From contig ML991814.1 in the NCBI GenBank assembly GCA_010094025.1, positions 186,001 through 250,000 of the forward strand: 64,000 bases of DNA, given 5' to 3'. Within the stretch, counting starts at the first letter, position 1. The number at the start of each line of letters is the position of its first letter. A program made the translations under genes and the position numbers. The notes beneath the pieces were generated by a model. That model saw only the letters and a list, made by a program, of their open reading frames with translations. It made no database searches and was not told the origin of the DNA. Positions 9,875 through 22,292 of this stretch are shown here, piece by piece. Source of the stretch: Viridothelium virens. Lineage: Eukaryota; Ascomycota; Dothideomycetes; Trypetheliales; Trypetheliaceae.

Positions 9875-12862
9875 ATTGACTCGAGGTTGACTTTGGATTA
9901 TGTGAAGATTGACACAAGGACTTGGTTGAAAGAGAATGGGCTGTGTTTTGTTGTTAGTCGATATGGTAAGAGGTCAAGGACTTTGGAAAGCTTACCAGAG
10001 AGCGAAAGTGGTCTTGGCAAATTAAAAATTCGAAAGAAACCTTTGAAAGAGAGCAAGAGACTGATTTTTGGAAACTCACGAGGCGATGTATGGAAAGTCA
10101 ATTACTTATAATCGCTTTGCTTGAAGACGCTGAAACCGGCTGGAGACAGGTCCCTGAGGCCCCTTGAGGCCGCGACTGCTCCATGCCATCCTGTCCGGCA
10201 ATGATAGAAGTCTTCTGGATCTCTTTGCATCCGGATCAAGGAGCCAATTGCATCCTAGTCGTGCAGATAGAGCTTCGGAAGGGTTTCATGCGGCGGCGAC
10301 AAAGCGTGAGACAGTGTATGTTCGGAGCTGTCGTTTTCCTGGCGCCCGGCCACTCTCCACGCCGAGCTATCGCCACTAAGCCACTTTGGTGTTACGCTCC
10401 AAACGTCTTTTGTCCCATCTCCCTTCATCATCCACCCCAGCAGACACTGCGTGTTTGAGCAAGCATGACCTGCGACTGCTTCGATACATGTTGACTTGTC
10501 ACTTGTCCTCGCCGATCTGGCTCATGAGTAAGGAACTGCGGCAAGTTACCAGCACCAGGTCATCCTTTTTCTGCCCACGCCTTAAGCCTCTCCACACTAT
10601 GTCTAGAGCTCAGTGCATCTGCTCACGGGAGTCCAAAGCTTGGCGTTTATCTGATCTCGGATGCGTTCTCCAAACACGCGGTCGAATTTAGATCCCGCCC
10701 AGGCTAGTCTCTGCGCTATCTATGCATACAGTCTGTTGAAGTCCTCAAGTCCTGCGTTCTTCGAATACCGCAACTGTGTCAACCATGGTCTCAGCACAGA
10801 ATACAGGACGAGATCTTCGCTGCAATATCTTGCTTCTTGCGCGAGCAATATGCCGTCTCCAGGCCTCTTGCTCACCCTCACCGATCTGTGTATTGAGCTG
10901 GGTTAACTTAGAATTCATGGGTTTGAGCTGGCAGCACTTCTCCAACGATGCAGATTCTGTTTCATCCCAGGTGGAGGCCCGCTCATTCCAAGTAGAGGAA
11001 CACAGCAAACTGTTGATACGAAAACCTTGCTGTAGTACGAAGTAATTAGCACAATCCGGCCTTGCTTGGCTCTCTCACTCAAGCGAATACATAAGTTCAT
11101 TGGACTCGATATTCTCGAATGCCTCGGCTTCGCACACACCCGCAATTCGCCACGCTTACACGTACACAACCGTTTTTGACAGTCTGTTACATGGAATCTA
11201 GTGTATCCGATGAGCAATTCCCCTGCCACAGTAAGATATCTTCACTGACCTAATTCCTATCCCAGGCCGCTCTACCTTTATGCCGAGCGTGACACAGCCC
11301 CTTTTCGGAAGCACTCAAAGGAATAACCGTGATATGCCTGCGAGCGCCTCAGACAGCATCGCTCGGCCCGGTGCTCTTTCCGCAAGGCGTTGATTGATGT
11401 ATCCGAACGATGGGATGATGTACAACGCGGTTGAGGGCTAACCACCTTGCACGCTTTCACTTGGTGGAACAGTGTCTAACGGTCCGTAGAACCAAAGACG
11501 GTAGGTCCTCTTGATTTGCAAGTTGGTAGCATCGAGAGACTCGCGACTCGATGACTGGTGGGACAGGGTTGGTCACAACAGATGTAGCCAAAACACTTGG
11601 AGGGATACAGGTGGAAAGACAACAGTGGACACTTTTGTTTCTTCATCACGAGCTTGTATTCTCAGAGACCGACCACATGATACTCCTTCTCATCTTTGCA
11701 TTCAGCGTTGCATGAGCGCTATGTCTTTAATTCGCCCTTTTCCTGGTCTGTTGTTACGAATTTACACCTATCAATCACTAGCTCAGCTTCCGCCTGGCGT
11801 AGATATGAATTTAATCCCTTCGACATAAATTAAAGAGCGTGTGTAATTATTGTAATGCATCGATCAATATGCTGCAATGAGAAGTTTTCAGTCCGAGTAA
11901 TGGCAGTCCGGCTAATCTTTTATGTTAACGTGAGAAGCATTATTCCGCCCGTCTTCAATTTTTGCAAAATTTGCAGCTTGGCAATTGCTTTGCCAATTGG
12001 GCATCAAGAAGCTCAGGTCCCGTGCGTGTACCAAGGGCTGTCACTATCTGAGTAAGGTTAATCCCTGTCGGGAAATGCGAATCGTTAAAGCTACGAACAT
12101 CGCCATCTTGTTCGTTCCCAAAGGGTACAGCTCCCAGTGTCCTTAAAGGGCGTGGATATGCTGATCAGGAGAATAGGCAGGCGCGGCAGGATAGGAGGGA
12201 CTTGACTAAGCCAGAAACACAACAGCGTCTTCTCACATCGACTGACCGGTACCCAGATTCAATTTTACAGTGTGTGACGACTCGGTGAAGCTTCCTAGCT
12301 TTGTTCGAAATTGATTTAGTTTGAGTGGCACTAGGAGAGCGGGACACAAGGTTGACGAGGTTCCCCTGATTGCGGCTGACAACAATCTCATCGCAACATC
12401 CCGATTTGTTGGGCTACCATGAACCAACACTCAAGCCGTCAGGTTCAGACAGGTCCATCGACCACCAACGGACGAAGCATCAGCTATCGTTCAGACGGCA
12501 AGATCCACTAAAATTGCAAGCACTGGTAAGTCACTCTGACTAGCTGCGTTGTAGTAGTCCAGAACTTTATTCTGCGACACTCGCCGCGCGGTTCATGGCT
12601 GTCAACCGTCGTGATAGGCAGAACATGCGCGGCTTGTTTCGTGGAAATTTCGCTTCAGCTCGTTCAAAGCCTTGGCGAGATATCAGCTTCAAACGGTCGC
12701 CCTATACCAATGAATCTGGATTGGGCATCCCGCCTTATTCTATGATGAAGCGTAAATCAAGATGGCCATTGAGCGCGCTCTCAACCATCACGGCACGCTG
12801 ATCTTGTAAGTCCGTACGATGACATTCCTTTTCACTCAAACTCTCTCCTTTGTTGTTTCTCT
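9875..12862. other. gene-poor interval
   Basis: About 3 kb with only short overlapping open frames (none above about 105 codons) on both strands and no recognisable protein, tRNA or transposon. The GPI protein promoter lies at the left end and that of the repetitive surface protein at the right. Decayed mobile DNA is possible but I cannot show it by eye. Confidence 0.4.
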
Positions 12863-15800
12863 ATGGTCATGATGGAGCTATTTCACGCCCTTCATTGGGC
12901 TGTGGTAGCGCTCAGTCTCTCAGTGTGCGGGGTTTGGGGTATGGATGATCCGAGTAAGTACAAGAAGAAAAACACTGCGTCTTGCCCGGATGACTGCAAC
13001 TAACGCGACGCGTCCGAAGTCATAATTACAGACGATGGTACTTCTACCTCCTCCGGCGCAGCCAGTTATATACTAAAAGGCCTGGAAGCAGACCCTATCA
13101 CAGGAGACTTCTCTACCATCAATACAGTGACACCATCGTCCTCAAGCCTGCCCTATCCTAATGCGACGTATCGAGGTCCTACGGCCAGTAAGTAAACAAT
13201 TTCTCAAGTGCTCAATGATAAGAGAACCACCCATTTCTACCTATTCCTTGGTTTTCACAGTGTCTGGATTTCTTCCTCTCAAGTTCCCAACTCGTAAGTT
13301 ATGGTCATTATTGACCAGTCTTGACAGATCCTGTAAATGCTACCAGCTGTGCTTCCGCAATATTCGCATGGCTGAGCAGTTCGGATTCCTGGTTGTCATC
13401 ATCTTCGGCAGCATGGAGGACCAGCGTATATCTCACTACAGAAACTATGACGGCGATGAACCAAGAGATACCTATGTTCAGTGCGTATACGACTCTCTGC
13501 GATGGTATTCCGAGAATTCGGGCAAACGCAAGCATCTCCTATCGTGCGACAAACATTGTGGCTACGACGGTCGTGAATGCTAGTAGTTTTAGCAGTCCCG
13601 ACATCACTTGGACCATTCCTCAACCTTGCACCCTAGATGATCAGGCCTGCGGTCAGCTATGGAAACCCTATATTGCCTATAGCTCTTCGCAACAGATTGG
13701 GAGAGCCCCCTCCGTATCTTCCCCGCCGCTGCCGCCATGCACTTTGCCAAGCTCCCTAGAGTCAACATTTGATTACGTCCAAACATTCGCCTCCAATACT
13801 TCTGCTGCCTGCGGTCAATGCACAATTAGTATGGGAGATGTGCAGTTGCTATATTTTCCTGTCCCTACGACTGTTTCAAGGAACATGTGCGCGAGCACTC
13901 CAGCTGCCGGAATATCCACCCTTACGGATGAGCCATACTATTCTAAAAGAGCTGCTTCCAATGGTAATCAGCCTTTACCCACCAAAAGCAAATTTCATAT
14001 TGACTTTTTCTCCGATAGCTGCGGATGCGAATGCGACTGGCCCTGTCACCGCTGTCTACCAAGGCACGACCTTCACTTCTGGTTATGCATACCTTTCTTT
14101 TGATTCTGCATTTGCCCGCGACGATTGTTTGAAAGAATTTGGAAATATGTATACGAACACATATGTTGCAGTCCCGTCTTCACTGTTATCGAGTTTCCGC
14201 GGCGTCGATGGAAATGCCCCTTATTCCTTTAATTTTGCCGATCTTAATTATCCGGTAGGTTCACGCCCATTTTCCGCCATCTGTTCGCTCCATAACTAAT
14301 GATAATCTATTCAAGGTCCCCTACAGTGCATACAACGGCATGAATGTGTGCGAACCGGAGTGCAGTTACATACAAGACGGAGCTTATCACCCTCAACTAA
14401 GTCTGCCACCGCAAGTCAAAGATCTTGATCCTGCTTGGAAGAATTGCAACATGGCTTTCTGGGGTGCTTGGGATCCACCAATGTTAGTCCATATTACGGT
14501 CTGCTTAAGGCCTCTTATTCATCGCACTATGCTAATCGATCGATAGAGCACTCACGCCAGCTGCAGTCGCGGCCGTACCTACTCCGGTATTTGGTCCTAT
14601 TTCCGGAAAGCCGGAGCCAGCTTCCACGCCCGTTACTGTTGCTAAGCCCACCTCCTCTCCTAACCAAGGTGTACCAGCACATTACCCACAAAGACCAAGT
14701 GCAGCCCAACCACAAGCTTCTCCATCAAAAGCAGCTGCCCCAGTTGCTCCCACACCACAAGCTCCTGCTGCTCATCCGATAATCAGTATCATCCAGTCTG
14801 GCGCCGCCGCTCAACCTCTGCCGCCAAGTGATCCGGCGCCAGTGCCGCCAGCTGCACCAGCTGAAGCTGGTCCGCTACAAGGTCTTAACAGTGCCGTTGC
14901 CTCGGTCGCCAACGGTGCTGGAAGTCCCCCATCGTACTCTGATCCAAAAGCAGCGTCACCACCACAAGCGCCCGCAGCTCAAGAAATACCTCCGACTGGG
15001 CCGGTCGCTGAAGCCCAACAGCCATCGAATGCAGGGTCACAACAGCCACCGAATGCAGGATCACAACAGCCACCGAATGCAGGATCACAGCAGCCACCGA
15101 ATGCAGGATCACAAGGAGCACCTGCTCCCAATGAAGCCCCAAACGAAGCTCCTGTTGCCGCGAGTGCTATACCTGCGGTACAGCTAACACCTGTCAGTCC
15201 AGCCGACCCATCCACGCCGGCAGCAGTGGTCATTGGAGGCTCCACCATTAGAGAGGGGGATCCCGCAGCTACTATTGCAGGTACACCAGTCTCCGTCGCT
15301 CACGGGGGCGTCATAATTGGTCCTTCTACCGTTGCACTTCCTCAACCAGGCTCTCCGGAGGTAGCCACAAACGGAGCGGCGCCTATTGCCTCCGTGGGAG
15401 GGCAGCCAATATCAGTCGTTCCTGATCCCGCATCTGATGGACAAGCAAAGGGGAAAGCAGGCCCAGGACAGAATGCAGTTCCACCTGTTGTCATTGGAGG
15501 CCAGGCATATTCTGCGCCACCTCCCGGTCAGCCACTTGCCATTGGTTCCGTGACTCTACAACCTGGAGGCGCACCTGCGACGATATCTGGGCAGGTTGTC
15601 AGCCTCGGATCATCGAATTTAGTGGTAGGAAAGAGCACAGCAGCGCTAATGCCGCCCGATGTGGCAGCCTCTCCGGCTGCAACATTTGCTGTTGGGAATA
15701 GTGAGGTTGTTGCGTCTACTGGACAGCCGCTGATAGTAGGAGGCTCTACGCTTTCTGCTGGCGGCTCTCCGGCGACCGTATCAGGGCATGTGATAAGCGT

Positions 15801-17280
15801 TGCACCTTCTGGAGTCGCGATCGATGGTAGTGTAGTGCCCTTTACTACTGGAGGCTCTGCAGCCAACCAGAATTCTGCTGTGTTCAGCGTGAATGGGCAG
15901 ACTTACAGCGCAGCTCGTGGCGCGCCAGTCATGGTAGGTTCCTCAACTCTCTCAGTCGGAGGACCTGCTGCTACAGTCTCTGGTCATGTAATCAGCGTGG
16001 CTCCATCAGGAGTCATGGTCGACAATGTTCTTGCCTCATACGGAAACGCGGCTCCTAGCCAGAAGTCCAGCGACGGCGCCATCTTCACTTTGGACAACGG
16101 TCTCTATAGCGCATCAAGTGGACAAGCTCTTACCATCGGCTCAGCTACTCTAACTGCTGGCGCTCCTGCTCAGACAATCTCGGATCATGTCGTAAGCCTA
16201 GGCTCTGCTGGAGTTGTTGTTGACGGCAACACCGTCCCTTACAGTGAAATACCGGCTTCGGGATCTCCTCCAGATTTCACGCTCAATGGGGGAGTCTACA
16301 CTGCCCCACTACCTGGCCAGCCGCTCGTTGTAGGCTCAATGACACTCACTTCCGGAGGGCCCGCAGCAACTCTATCCAATGGCGAAGTCGTAAGTGTAGG
16401 CTCCGCTGGTGTCATTATCGGTTCGAGCACAGTGCCTTTCTATACCGGTCCTGGCTCAGGAGCTTCGCCCTCAACATTCTCGGTTGATGGTCATGTCTAC
16501 ACTGCTCCAGCTTCCGGTCAATCCCTCGTCATTGGTGATGAGACGGTCTCCTTAGGCGGGCCCGCCGCTACTCTCCCAGATGGAGAGGTGGTGAGCATAG
16601 GCTCCAAGGGTGTAATTCTAGGTGGAAGCAGTACCGTTCCCTTCAACACCGCAGGGAGAGGCGCGCCCTCATCAGAGACCTTCACCATTGATGGTCATGT
16701 TTACACGGCCCCGTCACCCGGTCAGGCCTTGACCATCGGGTCCATCACTCTGAGGTCTGGCGGGCCGGCAGGCACTTTTGCGGACGGTCACACTGTCAGC
16801 ATCGGAGCCAATGGTGTCATTGTAGGAGGGACGAGCACAGTGCCCTTTTTCACCACTGCGGCAAATCCGTTCGCGCCCACCTTCACAGCGGATGGACATG
16901 TCTACACGGCTCCTCGTTCAGGGCGACCATTAACCATGGGCTCAATCACTCTTTCTCCTGGTGGACCTGCGGCAACACTAAGTGACGGTGAGATTGTTAG
17001 TCTCGGTCCAAATGGTGTCGTCGTCGACGGCAAGACCACAGTTCCGTATGCACGCAGCCGGTCCACTGCAAGACCTGGCGATCGCGTTGTGAGTGCTGCT
17101 CCAACAGTGACCGATGCTGTCAGTACTGGTCCTGGAAACTCTTTGTCGACGACTTCTGGGTCAGCGCAGGAGACCTCATCCACTGCAGCGGGTTCTGGCA
17201 AGCCTCGCTTGGAGTTAGAGACGACACTTGTGTTTGTTCTTGCATGCATAGCCGCTGTTTTGTTTACGAGAGCTTCGTGA
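12863..17280 (+). CDS. large secreted, repeat-rich cell-surface protein, probably GPI-anchored
   Basis: Proposed exons: 12863-12953, 13032-13187, 13328-13963, 14019-14254, 14316-14482 and 14547-17280, giving 1339 aa. Splice phases all agree. Exon 1 encodes a signal peptide (MELFHALHWAVVALSLSVCG). Residues about 30-430 form a Cys-containing ectodomain with CGQCTISMGDVQLLYFPVPT, TGPVTAVYQGTTFTSGYAYL and LDPAWKNCNMAFWGAWDPP, a pattern I associate with uncharacterised ascomycete surface proteins. Next come a Pro/Ala/Gln linker with four 8-residue repeats and about nine repeats of 55-65 residues (consensus G..YTAP..GQPL.IGS.TL..GGPAAT...G..VS.G..GV.V...VPF). The end is LVFVLACIAAVLFTRAS, a GPI-type tail. 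Intron 2 (13188-13327, 140 nt) might hide a 33-nt micro-exon at 13262-13294. A wall or adhesion role is inferred. Confidence 0.75.
15016..15111 (+). repeat. 24-bp tandem repeat, four copies, inside the surface-protein gene
   Basis: Four consecutive 24-bp units (15016-15039, 15040-15063, 15064-15087, 15088-15111) each encode QQPPNAGS, with Ser in place of the second Pro in the first copy. The middle units are nearly identical at the DNA level, pointing to recent slippage or unequal exchange and likely length variation between strains. Confidence 0.9.
15229..17046 (+). repeat. protein-level repeat array (~9 units of 55-65 residues)
   Basis: Within the last exon of the surface protein, a module recurs about nine times. 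Each has an aromatic 'HVYTAP' or 'QTYSA' start, then 'GQPL.IGS.TL', 'GGPAAT' and 'VVS.G..GV.V', ending in 'VPF' or 'VPY'. The first unit is shortened and units 6-9 are the most alike. The alternating pattern suggests short beta strands stacked in a rod or solenoid, which is inference. Confidence 0.8.
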
Positions 17281-17969
17281 GGCATTCAAGATAATTAATG
17301 ATACCAAACTTGTACATAATTATGAGGATTTCGTTTCTTGTAAATAGATACTGCAGCTGTAAAGCTCGAAAATCTTTAATACACTGAAACGCGCAATTTA
17401 GCCTCCATCCACCTCTCCTATCCATTATCATACTTGTGTAGATATTCTGCAAATTTTTGGGAGATGCTTACATCATTTCGAGACTCTGTCTTCTGTTCTG
17501 TGGCTAGAAGGACCTACTCTGATTATTTATTGTTGGTGGATTTGCAACAGTAGAACCCTGAAATAACAACAAAAAAACTTGACTCGAAGACGTCTCGCTG
17601 ATCGCTAGCCCCAACACCATTTCATCGAAGTCAACCACTACCAAATTGCCAGATCTTCACTCGGGTACGATGCCAAAAAGAAGTCCGACCCGTTAAGCAT
17701 GGTTTTCAGTCCTTCCACATGTTCGGCGTTGGCTCCTGTCGCCAACTAAAGACTTGAACTGTACACGCCGCTGAACGTGGTCCGGGTCGCTGCAACAAGC
17801 TCGTTCAATTGCAGCGAGATGACACTGCCAGCTGTCTTCGCAGTGTAATTCAGTAGATAACTCGATATCTCTAAGTACTTTCTTTCCTAATCTCTATTAA
17901 GTGCTTTACTGCCATTCCTTAACATCTCACGCTTATGTGCGATATTCCACCAGTCTCGGCAACCAGAAC
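17281..17969. other. intergenic region upstream of the GT90 gene
   Basis: 689 bp holding the 3' UTR of the surface protein and the promoter and 5' UTR of the GT90 gene. The stretch is AT-rich near 17540-17580. No further coding signal is seen. Confidence 0.4.
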
Positions 17970-19507
17970 ATGACTTTCAAATACATAATCTACAAATATC
18001 GCCTTAAATTTATTTTCACTTTTTTAGGTCTTCTTCTGCTTGGCATCGCTGGCATCGAGCTGTGGAATGCCCAAAGGAGCCATTCTAGAGTTCTGACTCT
18101 TAAGCGACGGTCTACGCCATCTCAAAAGCCTTTAACGTCTTCCGACACAAGCATTTCTCCCGATTCTACCCCCTCAGTCATACCCTACAAGTCGGAATCG
18201 TCCTTTTCCGCTACCAAATGGGAATGGAAGTATGAACGAGATGCAGACTATCGAGGGTTGACAAAAGAGCAATGTCAAATCGCCTTTCCCAATAATACGT
18301 ACCAAATTGAGGATGCCGTCGAACGTTTGGGAGGAAGAAAGATCACTGAATATGACCTGGGTGTCGCGGATGGAAGACTTTGTGTACGAGTAATGATATA
18401 CAACCAAGAGGTATAGCAATCAGGAAGGATGTCAGTGTCTACCAGCTGACCAAGAATCTCTGAAGATGTTCATCCAGGCGGGTGGTCTGCAGGACGACTC
18501 GTATATGGCCTGGCGGTGGGAAGAGCGAATAATTGGTATGCTCATTCACCATCTCAAGCAACAACCAGAGCGTGCTGCCGCTCCTAAGTCTGATGTTCAA
18601 AATCTCACGCGTTCTAGGGACACTGGCTTTAATCTACGATGCCGTCGCCACAGCCCAGCCGGGAACAATACCGAACTCAGTATTCGCATGGTGTTCCGAT
18701 GACGACACGCTGCGCGCTCATCGCCGTACAGTGATGGGCTACAACCGTCACTATGCTTGGGAAGATCAGCGTGATATCTGGGTGATTCCGGACTTTGGCT
18801 ACTGGACTTGGCAGAAAGCCATGGCGGAAAGCTACCGTGACCTCCGACGCAGGCTGCATCACATTTCCGACCACATGAAATGGTCGGATAAGATTCCTCA
18901 GATCCTCTGGCGGGGCGATCCCCATGTCAACAAGATCCGTCGCGATCTCATGGCTATCACGGAAGACAAGGAGTGGGCCAATGTAGGGCCGTGTCAGCAA
19001 GACGAATGCCATGTCTCGATGCCGAACCACTGCAAATTTATGTTCCTGGCTCACACCGAAGGCATCACCTATTCTGGAAGACTCAAGTTCCTGCAAAACT
19101 GTAAGAGCCTGATTATTGCACACCAGCTGAATTGGATCGAACATCATACCCATCTTCTCAAACCGGATGGGCCGGAGCAGAACTACGTACTTGTAGAACG
19201 GGACTGGTCTGACCTCGAGGAGAAAATTAGTTACTATACGGATCATCCCGAGGAGGCCGAAGCTATTGCGGAGCGGAGCTACAACTTGTTTGCGAAGCGC
19301 TATCACACTCCTGCAGCTATTGCATGCTATTTCAGGAGTTTGCTTAATACATGGGCCGAGCACCAAGATTTTGAACCTCAGTTGTACCGGAATGGGACAG
19401 ACGGGAAAATGGAGCTCAACGGCGTGCCCTATGAACTGTATATCGTAGGTCGGAATTTCATTTTTGAGGGATCCGAAGATGGAAGGTCTATTAAGCATCG
19501 TTCCTAA
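17970..19507 (+). CDS. GT90 (CAP10-like) glycosyltransferase, type II membrane protein
   Basis: Three exons: 17970-18410, 18466-18535 and 18618-19507, giving 466 aa. The 55-nt first intron (GTATAG...CTGAC...GAAG) restores VRVMIYNQE-MFIQAGGLQDD, and the 82-nt second restores WRWEERIIG-TLALIYDAV. Residues 1-14 are basic, and 15-30 (FTFLGLLLLGIAGIEL) form the membrane anchor. The lumenal part has WEWKYERDADYRGL, the FGYWTW block, then ILWRGDPHVNKIRRDL, MFLAHTEGITYSGRLKFLQN and NYVLVERDWSDLE, the conserved order of CAP10/GT90 enzymes. Relatives transfer xylose or other sugars to glycans or capsule; the substrate here is unknown. The upstream GTG at 17901 in the same frame was rejected in favour of the first ATG. 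Confidence 0.83.
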
Positions 19508-19661
19508 GGCGACGTTCGTAAAGCGTGTTTTTAAGCATGCAATGGCGCTATGGAGGAAATTTTTCAAGTTCTACAAATACAAGTCTATACATCAATCAGA
19601 TCGGACTCATCACTAGAGTCGTACATATACTATTTCCTTTGAATCATCGAAGAAGGGGTTC

Positions 19662-22292
19662 TCAGCCTTTCTCTCCAGGATCTAACAGCCCAACCTCCAC
19701 ATCCTCGTCGATTGCTTTCATATCGTGTCTCTCAATATTATTGTAATCATCATGGTCAAGGTCCTTCCGCTTTTTGTTTTTATCCCCCCTCACCTGCAGC
19801 CGAATATACCGCGTCATACTCTCACACAGCCTATCCAGGACGAACTCGGCCTCTGATTGCCCCGTCATCATCGGGCTATCCTCACCAATCCAATCCCATT
19901 CGATCAATCCATCCTCTTCCTCGTCATCTATCTCCTCCCGCCCTTGCTTGGACGTGAACCGTATTAGCCGTGTGAACTCGACCCATTCCTCGTAGGTGTA
20001 CCGTTTCTGGTCATTATTATCGTGCTTGAGGTCAGTCGCCGTTTTTCGAATCGCACTGGCCAGTCTCTTCGCCAGCGCATGGTCACTCAGTTGTTCGGTT
20101 GCAAGCTCATCGATTGTAGGTGTGGGCTGCGGCTGGTCATCGAGACCTGCTTGAAACCCTTCTTCTAATCGCTTCTTTGCTGCTTTCTCTTCTCTCCATC
20201 TCAAGATCCAGTCGAGCAGCCAAGGGTTCTTGTCAAGAAAGGCACGCCACAAACCTTTCTTGGGTAGTAGCGTCCAGTCCGCTACCGTGAACGTCCCCTG
20301 CTTGAAACCGGAAATGACTGTATCTCCCATGTGCGAGATCAAGACCGTCATTGTCGGCACGGCGATCAAGCTCCAAACGATGAATATTGGTCTGCCGGCG
20401 TTGCTTTTTGGCGCATAGTCTCCGTACCCAATGGTCAGTAGCGAGACGTAACAGAAATATAACGCCTCAAAGTAGCTCATCTGCTGATGATTTCGCTCGA
20501 CTTGCCAGAAAACGACGGCACCAACGCACCAGAGGATACTGAAAGAAGTGGCAGACATAGTAAGAGCCGCCCAGCGCTTAAATTGCGTCGTCGACTTCTG
20601 GATCTGACGCATTGCATTGAACCGGTCTCGCTCCTCGCGCAAGAGGATAAGCTTGGGTTTCCGGACTCGGGGAACGGGGTTGACCCGCTTCAGATTCAAG
20701 TTAAAATCCAGAGTTCCTTGACGCCTCGGCTTAGATGGATTTGAAATGCTTGACCGTGCGACATCGTGTACGGCCTCGTCAGCGTAGCGAAGCGTCCGAG
20801 CGCGCTCCCTCATGTTGAAATGCGTCGAAACGCTGGATCGCCGGCGCTCTGGCGTAGGGACGGGGGGTCGATGCCGATGCGGACGCTCTATATGGACACC
20901 GGCGCGCTCTTCAAGCTCAAAGGAGTCCGTCACGGATCGACCGACAGTTCGGACACGTGCTCTTTCGACGTGGCCCTTCACGACGTTTTCCTGACCAAGC
21001 TCGCCAGTAAACCTGCTGATACTGGAGATGACGAGACCGAGCATTATGATGCCTCCGACAGAGTATGGGAAAACGATGCCTCTACCAACGTTGTCGGTAG
21101 GCGTGAGGTCTCCAAACCCAACAGTGAGTATTGTAACGTCGCAAAAGTACAGACCATCGACAAAGCTCCACGGCGTTTGACCCCATCTAGTCTCGAAGGC
21201 AGAGAAGACGGCAGCTCCCCCGGCTAACCAAACAAAGAATAAATATGTTTGCAAAATTAGGTTGCGCTGATCGTCTGTAAGAGCAAAATGCTCCTTGTAA
21301 TGCCCGAGAAAACAACCAAGCATGTTGAACATCAAAAGCATGGAACAGATAAAGTAAAGCACGGCGGCGATGACCGCATACCAAAACCCCTGGCTATATG
21401 TTTCTGTTGGTCGATTTGGTGGGACGTGGATCTCCATAGATACCGTAATTCCTATAAGCTGTCTTTGCGTTAGCTTGACTTAGATGCATGAAAGCCACTG
21501 GAGGTGTCCAAGCTGGAATTTGGAAGGGTGTGATTCTTCGCGAAGAATTCATGATCAAGGACGTGAGCAGGATCAACTCACAATAGCGGTTGCGATATAC
21601 CAAAGAAAGATCGTCATAGGTAAGGCAACAATATATCGTATAGTACTCGTGAAATTACAGAACAAAAATATCTGACCGATAAACCCAAGGATAAGAGAAA
21701 CAACGTTGAGCCAGTAGCACCATCGTGGATCCGCAAATGGGACACCCGAGAGGTCTGGTAGAAGGTCTGCTGGAGCGGTGCTCCCGCTCGGAGGTACTAA
21801 GCTTACTCGCCATGATGTGACCAAGGCTGCTATGGAAAGTACGTTTGCAAGGGGCCCGATAGTGGCAGCCAAGAGCCTAAGCAAAAGGTTAGCGCCGATT
21901 CTGATATGGCGGATTGTTTTTCAGAATCTCGAATATCGCATTTTACAATGAATTAATGAGACTTACGGTATAGCCGTTGAAGCGAACCACCAGTCCCTAG
22001 AAAGACATCCTGGTGAGTGATCATGACCGGTGAAGAGTTTAGCTCGAGACCAAGCTTACTGCTCGCCATCCTCTTTAAAAGCCGTCCCTTTTAAACGGAA
22101 CCATCTGTAGTTTTTCTCATCATTTGACGTTTGGTCGTTTGCTGTTTGCTCAGTAACCGTCACGTCTTCATCCTGGTCGTCTTGACGGTCATCTCCGGGC
22201 TTTTTCGTTCCGTCATTGTTGTCATCCCAATTGCGAAGCTTGTCGGTATTTTCGATTGGAGTGGAGCCAGAATAGGAGAGCGACAAGCTCAT
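19662..22292 (-). CDS. TOK1: TOK1-type outward-rectifier K+ channel (two pore loops, 8 TM)
   Basis: Four exons: 22292-22060, 21996-21967, 21876-21582 and 21458-19662, giving 784 aa. Exon 2 is a 30-nt micro-exon that supplies DWWFASTAI; the joined sequence FKEDGEQ-DWWFASTAIP-LLAATIGPLANV is continuous. The protein has an acidic cytosolic N-terminus, a first bundle of hydrophobic segments, pore loop 1 with TVGFGDLTP (about 297-306), a long charged linker, and pore loop 2 with TIGYGDYAP (about 528-536). Two GFG/GYG selectivity filters in one chain with an 8-TM layout identify the fungal TOK family, which passes outward K+ current at the plasma membrane and sets membrane potential. The C-terminus is long, charged and cytosolic. 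Confidence 0.9.

Noticed and set aside
13769-14299. 176-codon frame as a separate gene
   Set aside because: Only its middle part is coding. It is exon 4 of the surface protein (14019-14254), with both flanking introns well defined.
18466-18702. 78-codon frame as an independent small gene
   Set aside because: Its first 23 codons are exon 2 of the GT90 gene; the rest reads through an intron.
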